Assembly (NCBI GenBank): GCA_015063035.1
Contig: SUTG01000003.1
Location: forward strand, 21,151-85,150
From: Methanobrevibacter olleyae
GTDB lineage: Archaea; Methanobacteriota; Methanobacteria; Methanobacteriales; Methanobacteriaceae
DNA length: 64,000 bases
Direction: 5' to 3'
Numbering within the stretch: the first letter of the stretch is position 1; each line of letters begins with the position of its first letter. The notes below the pieces were generated by a model that worked only from the letters and a program-made list of their open reading frames with translations, did not search any database and was not told where the DNA came from. The position numbers and the translations under genes are program-made. Positions 44,203-52,870 of this stretch are shown here, piece by piece.

Positions 44203-44781
44203 TTAAAGAACGCCTTTTGTACTTAAGATTTCATCATGCTCTATTTTACAGCCATCATACATTGATTTTGCAAATGCCTTGAAAAGAGCTTCAGCCTTGT
44301 GGTGATCATTTGCACCTTCACAGGTTCCATAGATATTGATCTTTCCGCTGGAAGCAAAGGATTCGAAAAAGTGAACTACAATATCACTGCTTAAGTCACC
44401 AATCTTGTCATGCTTGAAATCCAAGTCCATATTGCAGTAGCTGCGTCCGCTGATGTCTATGGCAACAGTTGCAACTGAGTCATCCATCGGGACAATAGCA
44501 TGACCCATTCTCCTGATTCCTTTCTTGTCGCCAATAGCTTCTGCGAAAGCTTCACCTAACAATATGCCAACATCCTCTACAGTGTGGTGGTCATCGATTT
44601 CAATATCTCCGATTGCCTTGATCTTCAAGTCAATGAAGCTGTGCTTTGAAAAGGATTCCAACATGTGGTTGAAGAAATTGACTCCAGTGTCAATATCATA
44701 TTTTCCAGTTCCATCTATATTTAATTCTATTTCAATATCTGTTTCAGATGTCTTTCTTGAAACTTTAGCTGTTCTAGTCAT
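44203..44781 (-). CDS. hisB: imidazoleglycerol-phosphate dehydratase
   Basis: Histidine biosynthesis: dehydrates imidazoleglycerol phosphate with two manganese ions. 192 residues, normal for a monofunctional HisB. The metal-binding histidines and acids are present in order: [50 protein letters not shown], and [22 protein letters not shown] 44781 follows GTGAGTGATTCA; the in-frame GTG at 44793 is within that site. No other his gene is in the window, so the pathway is dispersed as in many methanogens. Confidence 0.95.
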   Translation of the reverse strand: MTRTAKVSRKTSETDIEIELNIDGTGKYDIDTGVNFFNHMLESFSKHSFIDLKIKAIGDIEIDDHHTVEDVGILLGEAFAEAIGDKKGIRRMGHAIVPMDDSVATVAIDISGRSYCNMDLDFKHDKIGDLSSDIVVHFFESFASSGKINIYGTCEGANDHHKAEALFKAFAKSMYDGCKIEHDEILSTKGVL

Positions 44782-44880
44782 TGAATCACTCACTGATTAA
44801 AGTTCTCATAATAAGTAAACATAGTAACAATTTTTTATAAAATTTTAAACTATATTTTAATTAAAATAACGATTAATTAT

Positions 44881-45081
44881 TTACTCATCTGGCGCATTTC
44901 TCATAATTTTAATTGCATCTGGACCGCATTTCATTGCACATAATGTACAAACATGACAATAGTCTAAATTTGATACATGTGCAACTGTATCAATAGTCCA
45001 AATATATCCTCCTTTAGGACAAATCTCCTTACAATTTCCACATGCAGTGCATTTGTCCTCATCCACTATAATTTTTAAAAT
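44881..45081 (-). CDS. 2[4Fe-4S] ferredoxin, probable AUU start
   Basis: Two cluster motifs, CTACGNCKEICP and CHVCTLCAMKCGP, each C-x2-C-x2-C-x3-C, so two [4Fe-4S] clusters in ~66 residues. A GTG at 45066 gives MDEDKC but has no ribosome site. Upstream in frame is GGTGAT-ATT-ATT-TTA, where the second ATT (45081) sits exactly where ATG stands in other genes here, giving (M)LKIIVDEDKC, a normal ferredoxin start. I therefore place the start at 45081. It is next to the modE regulator on the same strand, 120 bp apart with a tandem repeat between; its redox partner is unknown. Confidence 0.85.
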   Translation of the reverse strand: MLKIIVDEDKCTACGNCKEICPKGGYIWTIDTVAHVSNLDYCHVCTLCAMKCGPDAIKIMRNAPDE

Positions 45082-45126
45082 AATATCACCATGAATAAAA
45101 TCTGTAAATAATCTTATTTTATTTAA

Positions 45127-45184
45127 AATATATAAAACTATGCTAAACCTTAAAAAATATATAAAACTATGCTAAACCTTAAAA
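45127..45184. repeat. 29-bp tandem repeat, two copies, containing TATA-like boxes
   Basis: AATATATAAAACTATGC and TAAACCTTAAA occur in units at 45127-45155 and 45156-45184. Each unit contains a TATATAAA sequence, so the repeat could double a promoter for the ferredoxin or simply be a slippage product. Confidence 0.8.
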
Positions 45185-45204
45185 AAAATATGAAAATAAA
45201 AATA

Positions 45205-45897
45205 TTATAATTTTAAGGTAGCTATTGACAATGCCTTGAATCCAATGTAAACTTCTTTTCCTAAACTTAAATCCAAGTCCTTGCCTGCAGATAATGTGAT
45301 GTCTGAGAAAATGTTCACTCCGCCAATGTCGATTTTTACACGAACCATTTCATCTTGAAGTCTCATTTCAGTGACTTTTCCCTTGAATATGTTTCTGATG
45401 CTGGATGCTTGAGGTTCCAACATTATGAAGATATTGTCATAGCTTATTAAAGCGAGAATCTTATCTCCAACTTCATATTCCTTTTTCAATGGAATGGTTA
45501 TGCATAATTCGTTCATTTGAATTTTCATAACGCCTTTGGTTTTGTCAACTTCAAGAATTTCCGCTTCAATCTCATTGGTTTCGCTGTGAAGTTCCATTAT
45601 CGCATTGATCTTTTTACATTCCTTTAGGATTTGCAAGCCCTCTTCAGTAAGAGTGGTGCTTCCACCACCACCGCTTCCTCCTTTTTTAGTGCTTACAATA
45701 GCTATGTCTAATGTGGACTCTATTTTATCGATATAGTTTAAGGCAGTTCTGTAGGAAATTTTAGAACGCTTAGCCGCTTCTGTAATAGATCCACTTTCAT
45801 TTATATAAATCAAGAGATTGAATTTCTTTTCATCCAAGAGAAAAGAGTTTCCATCGATATTGATCTTATATTCCACTCCGGCTTTTACCTCAGTCAT
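45205..45897 (-). CDS. modE: ModE-type molybdate/tungstate-responsive regulator
   Basis: 230 residues. The N-terminal winged HTH (YINESGSITEAAKRSKISYRTALNYIDKIE) is followed by the glycine-rich linker TKKGGSGGGGST that is typical of ModE, and by two TOBE/Mop-type oxyanion-binding domains (residues ~110-230; IEAEILEVDKTKGVMKI and FKGKVTEMRLQDEMVRVKID). ModE represses molybdate or tungstate uptake and regulates Mo/W enzymes when the oxyanion is bound. The start follows AGGGACGATTAAA. A small dyad overlaps its TATA box, suggesting autoregulation. Target genes are not in the window; the adjacent ferredoxin is a candidate. Confidence 0.9.
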   Translation of the reverse strand: MTEVKAGVEYKINIDGNSFLLDEKKFNLLIYINESGSITEAAKRSKISYRTALNYIDKIESTLDIAIVSTKKGGSGGGGSTTLTEEGLQILKECKKINAIMELHSETNEIEAEILEVDKTKGVMKIQMNELCITIPLKKEYEVGDKILALISYDNIFIMLEPQASSIRNIFKGKVTEMRLQDEMVRVKIDIGGVNIFSDITLSAGKDLDLSLGKEVYIGFKALSIATLKL

Positions 45898-46202
45898 TTT
45901 AATCGTCCCTTTTACCTTTATTGGTTATTTTAATAAAATTACCTATACTGATATATAGTATGTACTTTTTATTAATTAAACTTATTTATTTTAAACTCTT
46001 GTATTCGGTATTTATTAAAAAAAATTATTTTAGTTAATATCCTATTTTAGAGTAAAAAAAGAAATGAAATTTATTTTTTCACGTTATGATTGATATTGGT
46101 ATTCGATAATTCCTTTATATATTAATCCCTTTCATTTATCGATATGAAAAATAATGAATTTTTAATTTTTAAAAAAAGATGAAATTAGGAATTGTTAATT
46201 TT
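45898..46202. other. intergenic region with the modE promoter
   Basis: On the minus strand, ACTATATATCA (45950-45960) is a TATA box framed by ATACT (45945-45949) and AGTAT (45957-45961), ~50 bp before the modE start. The rest is AT-rich with no ORF or clear hairpin. Confidence 0.45.
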
Positions 46203-47768
46203 TTAAGAACTGTATCTATCAACAATATCCAGGAATTTATTCGCATATTTGCTTAAAGGACCTAATTTTCTGGTGAATCTTCTGAATCCTGCCACATCAT
46301 CATGAGACAATGTTCTAAGGGCTACAATTGCAATCATGTAGATAATTGGACAGATTATCAATCCTGCAATCAATCCATAGCTATTGTTTGGAAGCACAAA
46401 TGAAGGTAACGCCATAATCAATGAAGCTATTGTAACCTTAGTTAGGAATGTATAAGGGGCATGGGTTTTGGTTAATCTGAATTGAAGCAGGAACATAGGT
46501 ATCATCATTATGAATGAAGCTATTGTAGTTGCTAATGCTCCACCTTCAATTCCATAATTTGGAATCAGGTACCATCCGAGCCCTAAAGTTATTATACAGC
46601 CGAATATCAATAGATACATTGGGATTCTTGGGTTTCCAATACCTTGAACAATGCTTCCTGAAATTGTATAGATTGAATAGAATGTCATGCCTAAAACAAG
46701 AATTGCAAGAGACATTGCACCGTTCATGTAAGCGGAATTGGTAAAGTATACAAGACCCATGATTTCCTTTGCAAAAATGGCTATTCCTACGCACATTGGA
46801 ATTACAAAGAACATTCCGTATTTATAGGATGCATTGACATACTTTTCAAGAAGATTTTGATCTTTGAGAGCATATGCTTCAGATGCTGCAGGCAATATTG
46901 TGGTTGCAAGTGAGCTTGAGACGATTAGAGGAAGTCTTGAAATAGGGTCTGCCGCTGTAAAGTAACCGATTGCAGATGCCGCTAGGAATCCTCCCATAAG
47001 CAAGGTGCAAATACTGTAAATGCCCATTTCAGCAAGTGCAGTTACTGTAACTGGGATTGAAAAGAAAAGAAGTCTTTTTGCAAGACCCAATTCCTGTCTG
47101 AAGGTGAACTTGAAGTCAGTGTTTGCAGGAGGGATATATTTTCCCATATATTTTTTAAAGATATACACTGCAGATACTGCAGATGCTGCAAAACCAAGTA
47201 CAGAACCTAATACTGCACCAAAGGTGGACAATCCTAAAATTACAAGTGCAGTTGCAAATAGGATCATGAATATCTGTTCAATTGCACGGGTGTAAAGGAT
47301 GTATTCCATCTTGTAGACACCTTGGAAAGCACCTCTAAAAGCACCAACTATTACACTGAAAGGGGTGATTAAACCAACAGCCTGCAGCGGCAATAATGCC
47401 TCTGGCTTGTGGTAATAGTTTGTAATGATAGGTGCAGCCACAAATACCATGACCAGCCCAAAGAAGAATCCTAAAAAGACCATTATCTTCAGCGCTGTGA
47501 AAACGGTTTGGCGAGCAAGATCCTCTTCGTCAAGAGCATTGTACTCAGAAACGTATTTAGCTATTGCTGGTGGAAGCCCTGCTGCAGACAAGACCTGGAA
47601 TATTCCCTGAAATGGGGTTGTAAGTCCAAGTATACCATATGCTGCCGGTCCTAAAAGTGATGCCATGAGGAAACGGTAAAGGTATCCTCCTACACGGAAG
47701 ATAACATTTCCTATTAAGATAATGGCACTTCCCTTGGCTACTTTAGAACTTCCAGTCGCTTCTCCCAT
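46203..47768 (-). CDS. polysaccharide flippase of the MATE/Wzx/MurJ superfamily
   Basis: 521 residues from ATG 47768 (GGTGTGAAT upstream; a longer frame to 47807 lacks a site) with about 14 hydrophobic helices. The N-terminus KGSAIILIGNVIFRVGGYLYRFLMASLLGPAAYGIL and the repeat near the middle are typical of Wzx/MurJ-like lipid-linked oligosaccharide flippases. Further marks are GLPPAIAKYVSEYNALDEED and TTILPAASEAYA. It would move polyprenyl-linked glycan units (for pseudomurein or surface polysaccharide) across the membrane, and so complements the polymerase-like gene at 38633 and the MurG-like gene at 56043, though they are not adjacent. Confidence 0.88.
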   Translation of the reverse strand: MGEATGSSKVAKGSAIILIGNVIFRVGGYLYRFLMASLLGPAAYGILGLTTPFQGIFQVLSAAGLPPAIAKYVSEYNALDEEDLARQTVFTALKIMVFLGFFFGLVMVFVAAPIITNYYHKPEALLPLQAVGLITPFSVIVGAFRGAFQGVYKMEYILYTRAIEQIFMILFATALVILGLSTFGAVLGSVLGFAASAVSAVYIFKKYMGKYIPPANTDFKFTFRQELGLAKRLLFFSIPVTVTALAEMGIYSICTLLMGGFLAASAIGYFTAADPISRLPLIVSSSLATTILPAASEAYALKDQNLLEKYVNASYKYGMFFVIPMCVGIAIFAKEIMGLVYFTNSAYMNGAMSLAILVLGMTFYSIYTISGSIVQGIGNPRIPMYLLIFGCIITLGLGWYLIPNYGIEGGALATTIASFIMMIPMFLLQFRLTKTHAPYTFLTKVTIASLIMALPSFVLPNNSYGLIAGLIICPIIYMIAIVALRTLSHDDVAGFRRFTRKLGPLSKYANKFLDIVDRYSS

Positions 47769-47936
47769 ATTCACACCATATTCTTTAAAAAAAGATAAAA
47801 ACATCAATTTTTATAAAAATAAAATACTTAATAAAATTAATAAAAATTATGATATATAATATAATTAGATATTCCTATATAAATTTTTATTTATATATCT
47901 TTTGTTAAAAAATGAATAATTTTTTAATAAATCCTA

Positions 47937-48536
47937 TTATGATTTATACTCCAATAAGAACTCTTTAAAATGGCTTATAGTCATGTCCAATGTTTTAAGT
48001 CCGTATTCGTCTTCCTTTACACCTTCTGCACCATCATCCTGGGACCATAGGCATGCTCCTAAATTAGCGCCGAATGATCCTCCGCTTAATGGAATTATTT
48101 TATTCAAAAGGTAGAATGTATTTATTTGTTGAATGGCCAATTCCTGACCCCCTGACCTGTCTCCACCAACAACTATGGAAATGCCAACCTTGTTTTTGAA
48201 AATGTCCAAGTCTTCCATAATCATTGCTTGGCACCTGTCAATCACGGCTTTCAATTGTGCAGAGATGCTTCCGAAATGGATAGGGCTTGCCATTATGATT
48301 CCGTCTGCCTCCTTAAGAGCTTTGTAAATCTCACCCATATCATCGGATATTGAGCATTTTCCCTTAGTTTCTGCACATTCATTGCAATGGGTGCAAGGGG
48401 AAATGTCTTTGTCTTTTACAGATATGAAGGCGGTTTCAAATGAATCTTCCTTTTCCAATTCATTCAATGCCCTTTTCAATAGGTATTCGCTGGCACCTTC
48501 CCGTGGACTTCCGCAAATTCCAACAATTTTCATCAT
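47937..48536 (-). CDS. iron-sulfur flavoprotein (Isf/NADPH-dependent FMN reductase family)
   Basis: 199 residues of flavodoxin-like fold. The N-terminal FMN-phosphate loop is GICGSPREGASEYLL, and ASPIHFGSISAQLKAVIDR is the conserved isoalloxazine region. The compact cysteine motif CTHCNECAETKGKC (C48, C51, C54, C61) matches the [4Fe-4S] site of methanogen iron-sulfur flavoproteins, which take electrons from ferredoxin and reduce oxygen or peroxide. VVGGDRSGGQE is the second FMN loop. Two ATGs overlap after GAGGTAAT; the first is used. Probable role in oxidative-stress defence. Confidence 0.88.
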   Translation of the reverse strand: MMKIVGICGSPREGASEYLLKRALNELEKEDSFETAFISVKDKDISPCTHCNECAETKGKCSISDDMGEIYKALKEADGIIMASPIHFGSISAQLKAVIDRCQAMIMEDLDIFKNKVGISIVVGGDRSGGQELAIQQINTFYLLNKIIPLSGGSFGANLGACLWSQDDGAEGVKEDEYGLKTLDMTISHFKEFLLEYKS

Positions 48537-48827
48537 ATTACCTCAATTATATTTTTAAAACATTCTTTCAATTTATTATATATCTAATTCTATTTTTATA
48601 AACTTTCATTAAAAGTTTTTTTAATTTTTTTTAAAATTTTTTTAAGGGGTTTGATTTAAGGTCTCTATTATGTTTCTATTTTTGTAGAAAAATTATAAAA
48701 CTTATATAATATAAATCATATATTAATATTATAATGTTATTTTATTGACTAATTTTTGTCAAAAAATAATGCTTTAATTTTTTCATAGGATTATTTATTA
48801 ATGGTTATATTCTAAAATGGTGTTTTT

Positions 48828-49577
48828 ATGGATTTAGTAAAAGGTATTGTTAAAAAATATTTCAGGTCTTACAATAGGACATTGAAGGATGGTACTAAAA
48901 AGACCTATAAGACAGAACAGGTTCAGGTCACTGTATCTAAATCTGACAATATCTTTGAAGATAAGGAAGAAGTCTTTATCATCTCATCAGCTCAAGCAGA
49001 AGAATTCAATGACCTTGATGAAATGGTCTCTGCTTTAGAATTGCATAATACCATGTTAGTGCAGGAAAAGAAAGAATTAACTAAAAAATTCACCATTGCT
49101 GATGAAGACTTGCAAACTGTATCTTCTAAATTGGAGGCTCTTTCTCTAAAGTTAGACCAAAGAGAAGAGGAATTGGCTAAATCCAATGAAAAATTGCTTG
49201 TTATAAAAGAGGATTGCTCTGGATTGAAAGAGCAGCTTGAAGAGAATAAAAATACCATTTCCAGCTTAAGAAAACAATTGGAAGATAAAAACTTCATCAT
49301 TTCAGACTTAAATGATGATTTGAACTTATTGAATGAAAAGCTAAGTTCACAAAATGATGATATTGTCACTGATTCTGAGTTCATAAGCAATGAACAGTTC
49401 ACTTCCAGTTCAAATTCATATTCCTTTGACGATTATGTTGAATTGCAAAAGGAATACATTTCATTACTTAAAAAATATGAAAGATCTCAAGAGGATTTAT
49501 ACAATGAGAAAGTTAAAGTCATTCACTATAAGAATCTCTTGGACAAATTCAAAAACTTTATTTTAAGAATACAATAA
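48828..49577 (+). CDS. AbrB-like N-terminal module plus long coiled coil, second member
   Basis: 249 residues. The N-terminus (VKKYFRSYNRTLKDGTKKTY then VQVTVSKSDNIFEDKEEVFII) shares the SK-DN-FE-xEEVxI segment with the protein at 37130-37825, so both have the same β-rich module. Residues ~60-165 and ~200-245 are coiled coil with Leu/Lys/Glu heptads, separated by a polar linker with SSNSYSFDDYVELQ. It has no membrane segment or enzyme motif. The start follows TGGTG. The pairing of a small DNA-binding-like module with a long rod suggests chromatin or chromosome-scaffold roles; function is not established. Confidence 0.74.
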   Translation: MDLVKGIVKKYFRSYNRTLKDGTKKTYKTEQVQVTVSKSDNIFEDKEEVFIISSAQAEEFNDLDEMVSALELHNTMLVQEKKELTKKFTIADEDLQTVSSKLEALSLKLDQREEELAKSNEKLLVIKEDCSGLKEQLEENKNTISSLRKQLEDKNFIISDLNDDLNLLNEKLSSQNDDIVTDSEFISNEQFTSSSNSYSFDDYVELQKEYISLLKKYERSQEDLYNEKVKVIHYKNLLDKFKNFILRIQ

Positions 49578-49747
49578 GCATCTATTTTTTCACGCTGCAA
49601 TTGCAGTCTTTTTTTAATATCCTTTTGAATGCTTTAAAAAATAGTTAATCTAATCTTTTTTTCATTGATTTTAAAGTTTTAAAAAATAGTTATTATAGAA
49701 GTTAAAACTTTGAAAACTTCTATAAATTTATATAAATCTTGTTTTAA

Positions 49748-50074
49748 TTAGAACATGTCTCTTGCGTTACCTCTGTAACCCATGACTGGTTCCTCATCCT
49801 CATCAATTTCATCATCAGGATTAGGATTCCATCTTTTCAAGTTAGGCAAGAAGTTACAAAGTATTCCAGTCGCTTCCTCTTCACGCAAATCCGGATTTCT
49901 TTTAAGCATTCTTTTTGCATGTCTAATTATCATTTCATTTATGGTAATATCAGGTTCTGTAAATTCTCCGTTTTGGAAACAGTCTTTACAGTAATCCATA
50001 TTTGGGCTTCCATCTTCATTGGTTCCATAGTCATTTCTTCCCATTGGTCTGCCACAAGAATTGCAAAATCCCAT
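49748..50074 (-). CDS. putative zinc-ribbon protein (PF12674 type)
   Basis: 108 residues. The N-terminus FCNSCGRPMGRNDYGTNED with CKDCFQNGEF forms a treble-clef-like zinc ribbon matching the putative zinc-ribbon family found in many prokaryotes. The rest is a helical segment (INEMIIRHAKRMLKRNP) and an acidic tail (DDEIDEDEEPVMGYRGN). The start follows AAAGGTGAAACA. Function unknown. Confidence 0.82.
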   Translation of the reverse strand: MGFCNSCGRPMGRNDYGTNEDGSPNMDYCKDCFQNGEFTEPDITINEMIIRHAKRMLKRNPDLREEEATGILCNFLPNLKRWNPNPDDEIDEDEEPVMGYRGNARDMF

Positions 50075-50203
50075 TGTTTCACCTTTATTGATTTTAGCTT
50101 AAAATGATTTAAATCAGTATTTTAGATTAAAAATTATTTAAAAAAAATAGCTAATTAGAATAATCTAATTAGCTAATGCCTAATAATTTTTATGGACGAC
50201 TAC

Positions 50204-51421
50204 TTAAATTTGTTCATCATCTTCCATGACCACTCTCATGTGGTTTGGATCTACAGGCATGTGAGCTAAGAAATCTTCTGCAGCTCTTCTTGGGTCACCA
50301 GAACCAATGATGTATCTTCCTGCGATGATGATATCTGCACCTTTTTCAAATGCTTCTTCTGCCTTTTCAGGAGTGATTCCTCCAGCAACAGCAGCAAGAC
50401 CGCCAGTGAGCTCTTTAATTTCTTTAATGTTACCCCATGCACTTACGTCATCAAGGTTTTTACCTTCAGCTCTAAGTTTACTTTCAAGGTCAACATTTCT
50501 GTGTAAGAGAACAATGTCTGGCATGAACTCTGGGTTGAGTTGTTTGATCTTGTCAGTGAAGTTATCTACATTCATCATGTCGAGGATAGAGTAAATACCT
50601 TGCTTTTGAGTTTCGTGGATTGCCTTTTCAATGGATTCAATGGTACCGAGACCGGAAATTGCTACTGCATCAGCAGTTTCATCTGCAGCCATTTTAACTT
50701 CCACTCTTCCCACGTCTAAAGTTTTCAAATCAGCAATGATGAATGCACTTGGTGCCAATTCTCTGATTTTTCCAACAATTCCGACACCGAACTTTTTAAC
50801 GAGAGGAGTTCCTGCTTCAAGGAGGATTCTTTCTCTGTTAGGGAGTTGCTTAATGATTCTTGCCATTGCCTCTTCATTGTCAAGGTCAAGAGCAACTTGC
50901 AAGTAAGGAGGTTCGTAAAGCTTGATAGCTTTGAATCCCATAATTGCGTGGGTTCCACGATCTTTTTCGTATAATACTTTGTCAATGTCTGGGTAACCTT
51001 TCAATGCTCTTTTGATTGCAAGTTTGGTTGCTGCGTAGTTGTATTGGTAGATTTTTCTGTAATCCTGAGCAGCTGGGCTGATGAATACGCTTGCATTAAT
51101 TACCCATTCTTCCGCTTTGTCTTTAGGAATGATTCCTTCCTCTACACAATCAGCTACAGCTCTACCTACAGCGGTTTGAGCTGGTCCAAAGATTTTGCTT
51201 GCATCATCCAAGTCACCAACAGTTACTTTAGGAATGATGATAGTAGCTGGTTTAGTAATTAAGTTAGGTCTGATTACACTGAGCAATGGGGTGTGTCCAA
51301 CAGATAATTGGCTTAATCCATTAGCGAAAGCGTTTCCTACAGGACCATCTTTTTCACCAATAAGTAAATCAACGTGTGCTAATTCGTCTCCGTCTCCAAT
51401 GAGAGCTTCTCCTATAAACAT
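50204..51421 (-). CDS. fae-hps: bifunctional formaldehyde-activating enzyme/3-hexulose-6-phosphate synthase
   Basis: 405 residues. Residues 1-~165 are Fae ([22 protein letters not shown], with the catalytic His17), which condenses formaldehyde with H4MPT. Residues ~170-395 are Hps ([47 protein letters not shown]), which splits or makes hexulose-6-phosphate. The fusion is typical of methanogens, where the reaction probably runs toward ribulose-5-phosphate, with Fae capturing the released formaldehyde. The start follows GGAGGATATGAA and the codon bias is strong, like mtd. Functions in ribose phosphate supply. Confidence 0.95.
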   Translation of the reverse strand: MFIGEALIGDGDELAHVDLLIGEKDGPVGNAFANGLSQLSVGHTPLLSVIRPNLITKPATIIIPKVTVGDLDDASKIFGPAQTAVGRAVADCVEEGIIPKDKAEEWVINASVFISPAAQDYRKIYQYNYAATKLAIKRALKGYPDIDKVLYEKDRGTHAIMGFKAIKLYEPPYLQVALDLDNEEAMARIIKQLPNRERILLEAGTPLVKKFGVGIVGKIRELAPSAFIIADLKTLDVGRVEVKMAADETADAVAISGLGTIESIEKAIHETQKQGIYSILDMMNVDNFTDKIKQLNPEFMPDIVLLHRNVDLESKLRAEGKNLDDVSAWGNIKEIKELTGGLAAVAGGITPEKAEEAFEKGADIIIAGRYIIGSGDPRRAAEDFLAHMPVDPNHMRVVMEDDEQI

Positions 51422-51810
51422 TTCATATCCTCCAATTTCAAGAATAATTTTATAATCATGATTTTAATTTAAATCATTTTCAAGTCATTTTTTAAATTTA
51501 TTTAGTTTAAATATTACAATATTACTTTCATAATATAGTAAGTATTTATACAATATAGTTTATGATTTTAATACAATATATAGTTAAGTAATTATATTTT
51601 GAAAACAAGTAGAAAAATAAAAATATCATTCTAGTAATTTATTTAGAATGAAGAGAGTTTATAAAAGAAGTAGAAAAATAAAAATATCATTCTGGTAATT
51701 TATTTAGAATGAAGAGAGTTTATAAATTAAGCATAAAAATATTATTTTAACAATTAATTTAGAAATAAGAAATATTAAAAAAATTATCCAGTTAAAAAAA
51801 GAAAAAAGGA
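51422..51810. other. intergenic region with fae-hps promoter and a 61-bp tandem repeat
   Basis: No gene. 51500-51600 has several ACAATATA words and TATA-like boxes suited to the minus-strand fae-hps promoter. At 51608-51729 a 61-bp unit (AGTAGAAAAATAAAAATATC, then ATTTAGAATGAAGAGAG) occurs twice, differing at a few bases, with a decayed third copy to ~51770. The repeat is directly downstream of the binding-protein gene end. Confidence 0.7.
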
Positions 51811-52656
51811 TTATGGATAGATTACCCCTTCAGGGACTCCATAATCTTTATATTTTTGAGCTATCTTTTCGACAGTTCCATCTTCATACATTTCATTCAA
51901 TGTCTTTTGGACTTGGTCTCTCAATTCGGTGTTGCTCTTTGAGAATCCTATTCCATACTGTTCATAACATAATGCAGGCTCTAATACCATATATTCTTCA
52001 GGGTTGAATTTAGTGTTTATCTTATATCTCATCACTTCACGATCCCCTAAAACAGCATCGCAGGTTCCAGATTCCAAATCCATAAATACGGTATCATATT
52101 CCTTTATTTCGTTAATGTTTTCAAACTTATCCTTTAAGGTTTTATTGCTTTCAAGGGAATCAAGAGAGCTGCTTCCCATTTGCACATCTATTGACTTTCC
52201 TTCCAAGTCTTCAAATGAGGAAATTCCAGAATTCTTTTTCACAACAAAGACTTGGGAATTGTTGTAATATGGCTCACTCCAAGCATAGTCATTTTCTCTG
52301 CCATTAATTGTAAATCCGCTCCAAATGCAATCTATACCCCCAGACTCAAGCTCAGCCTTTTTAGTGTCCCCATCGATTATCTGTTGCTTTACCAATGTCC
52401 AATTGTTTCTGTCACAGACTTCTTGAGCTAGGTCCATATCAAAACCTGTCACTTCACCATTATCGTCAGTATATTCGAATGGTGCAAATTCAGTAAAGTA
52501 TCCGACAATAAGATTGGTCTCATTGTTTTCTACGCTTGTATAATCATCTAAAAAATCAAACAAACCTGCACTGACTGAGCTAATCATCAAAAATGAAATA
52601 AGCAATACAGCCAAAACCATAAAAATTCTCTTTAAATAAATCTTAAGCCCCTCCAA
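51811..52656 (-). CDS. amino-acid ABC transporter substrate-binding protein
   Basis: 281 residues with an N-terminal signal (basic LKIYLKRIF, then a hydrophobic core MVLAVLLISFLMISSVSAG). Mature part is a type-II periplasmic-binding-protein fold: VGYFTEFAPFEYTDDNGEVTGFDMDLAQEV, DCIWSGFTINGREN, GKSIDVQMGSSS, YGIGFSKSNTEL. This fits the polar amino-acid binding family (PF00497). No permease or ATPase gene is adjacent in the window, so it is an orphan component or pairs with a distant transporter. It is probably anchored or tethered outside the membrane. Confidence 0.88.
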   Translation of the reverse strand: MEGLKIYLKRIFMVLAVLLISFLMISSVSAGLFDFLDDYTSVENNETNLIVGYFTEFAPFEYTDDNGEVTGFDMDLAQEVCDRNNWTLVKQQIIDGDTKKAELESGGIDCIWSGFTINGRENDYAWSEPYYNNSQVFVVKKNSGISSFEDLEGKSIDVQMGSSSLDSLESNKTLKDKFENINEIKEYDTVFMDLESGTCDAVLGDREVMRYKINTKFNPEEYMVLEPALCYEQYGIGFSKSNTELRDQVQKTLNEMYEDGTVEKIAQKYKDYGVPEGVIYP

Positions 52657-52870
52657 TAAAAATTAAAATAATTCATATTCAATGAACATATATCAAAAAT
52701 TGTTCAATAATAATTGTTCATATTACTATTTATTCAATTTAATATTTAAATATAAGATTCTCAATCAATTTAAGATTTAAAAAGAGCAATAATGAAAAAT
52801 AAAATTAGTTTATATGCGAACAAATAAAAAGTCGTCAAAAAAAAAGAAATTATAAGTTGATTTAATCAAC

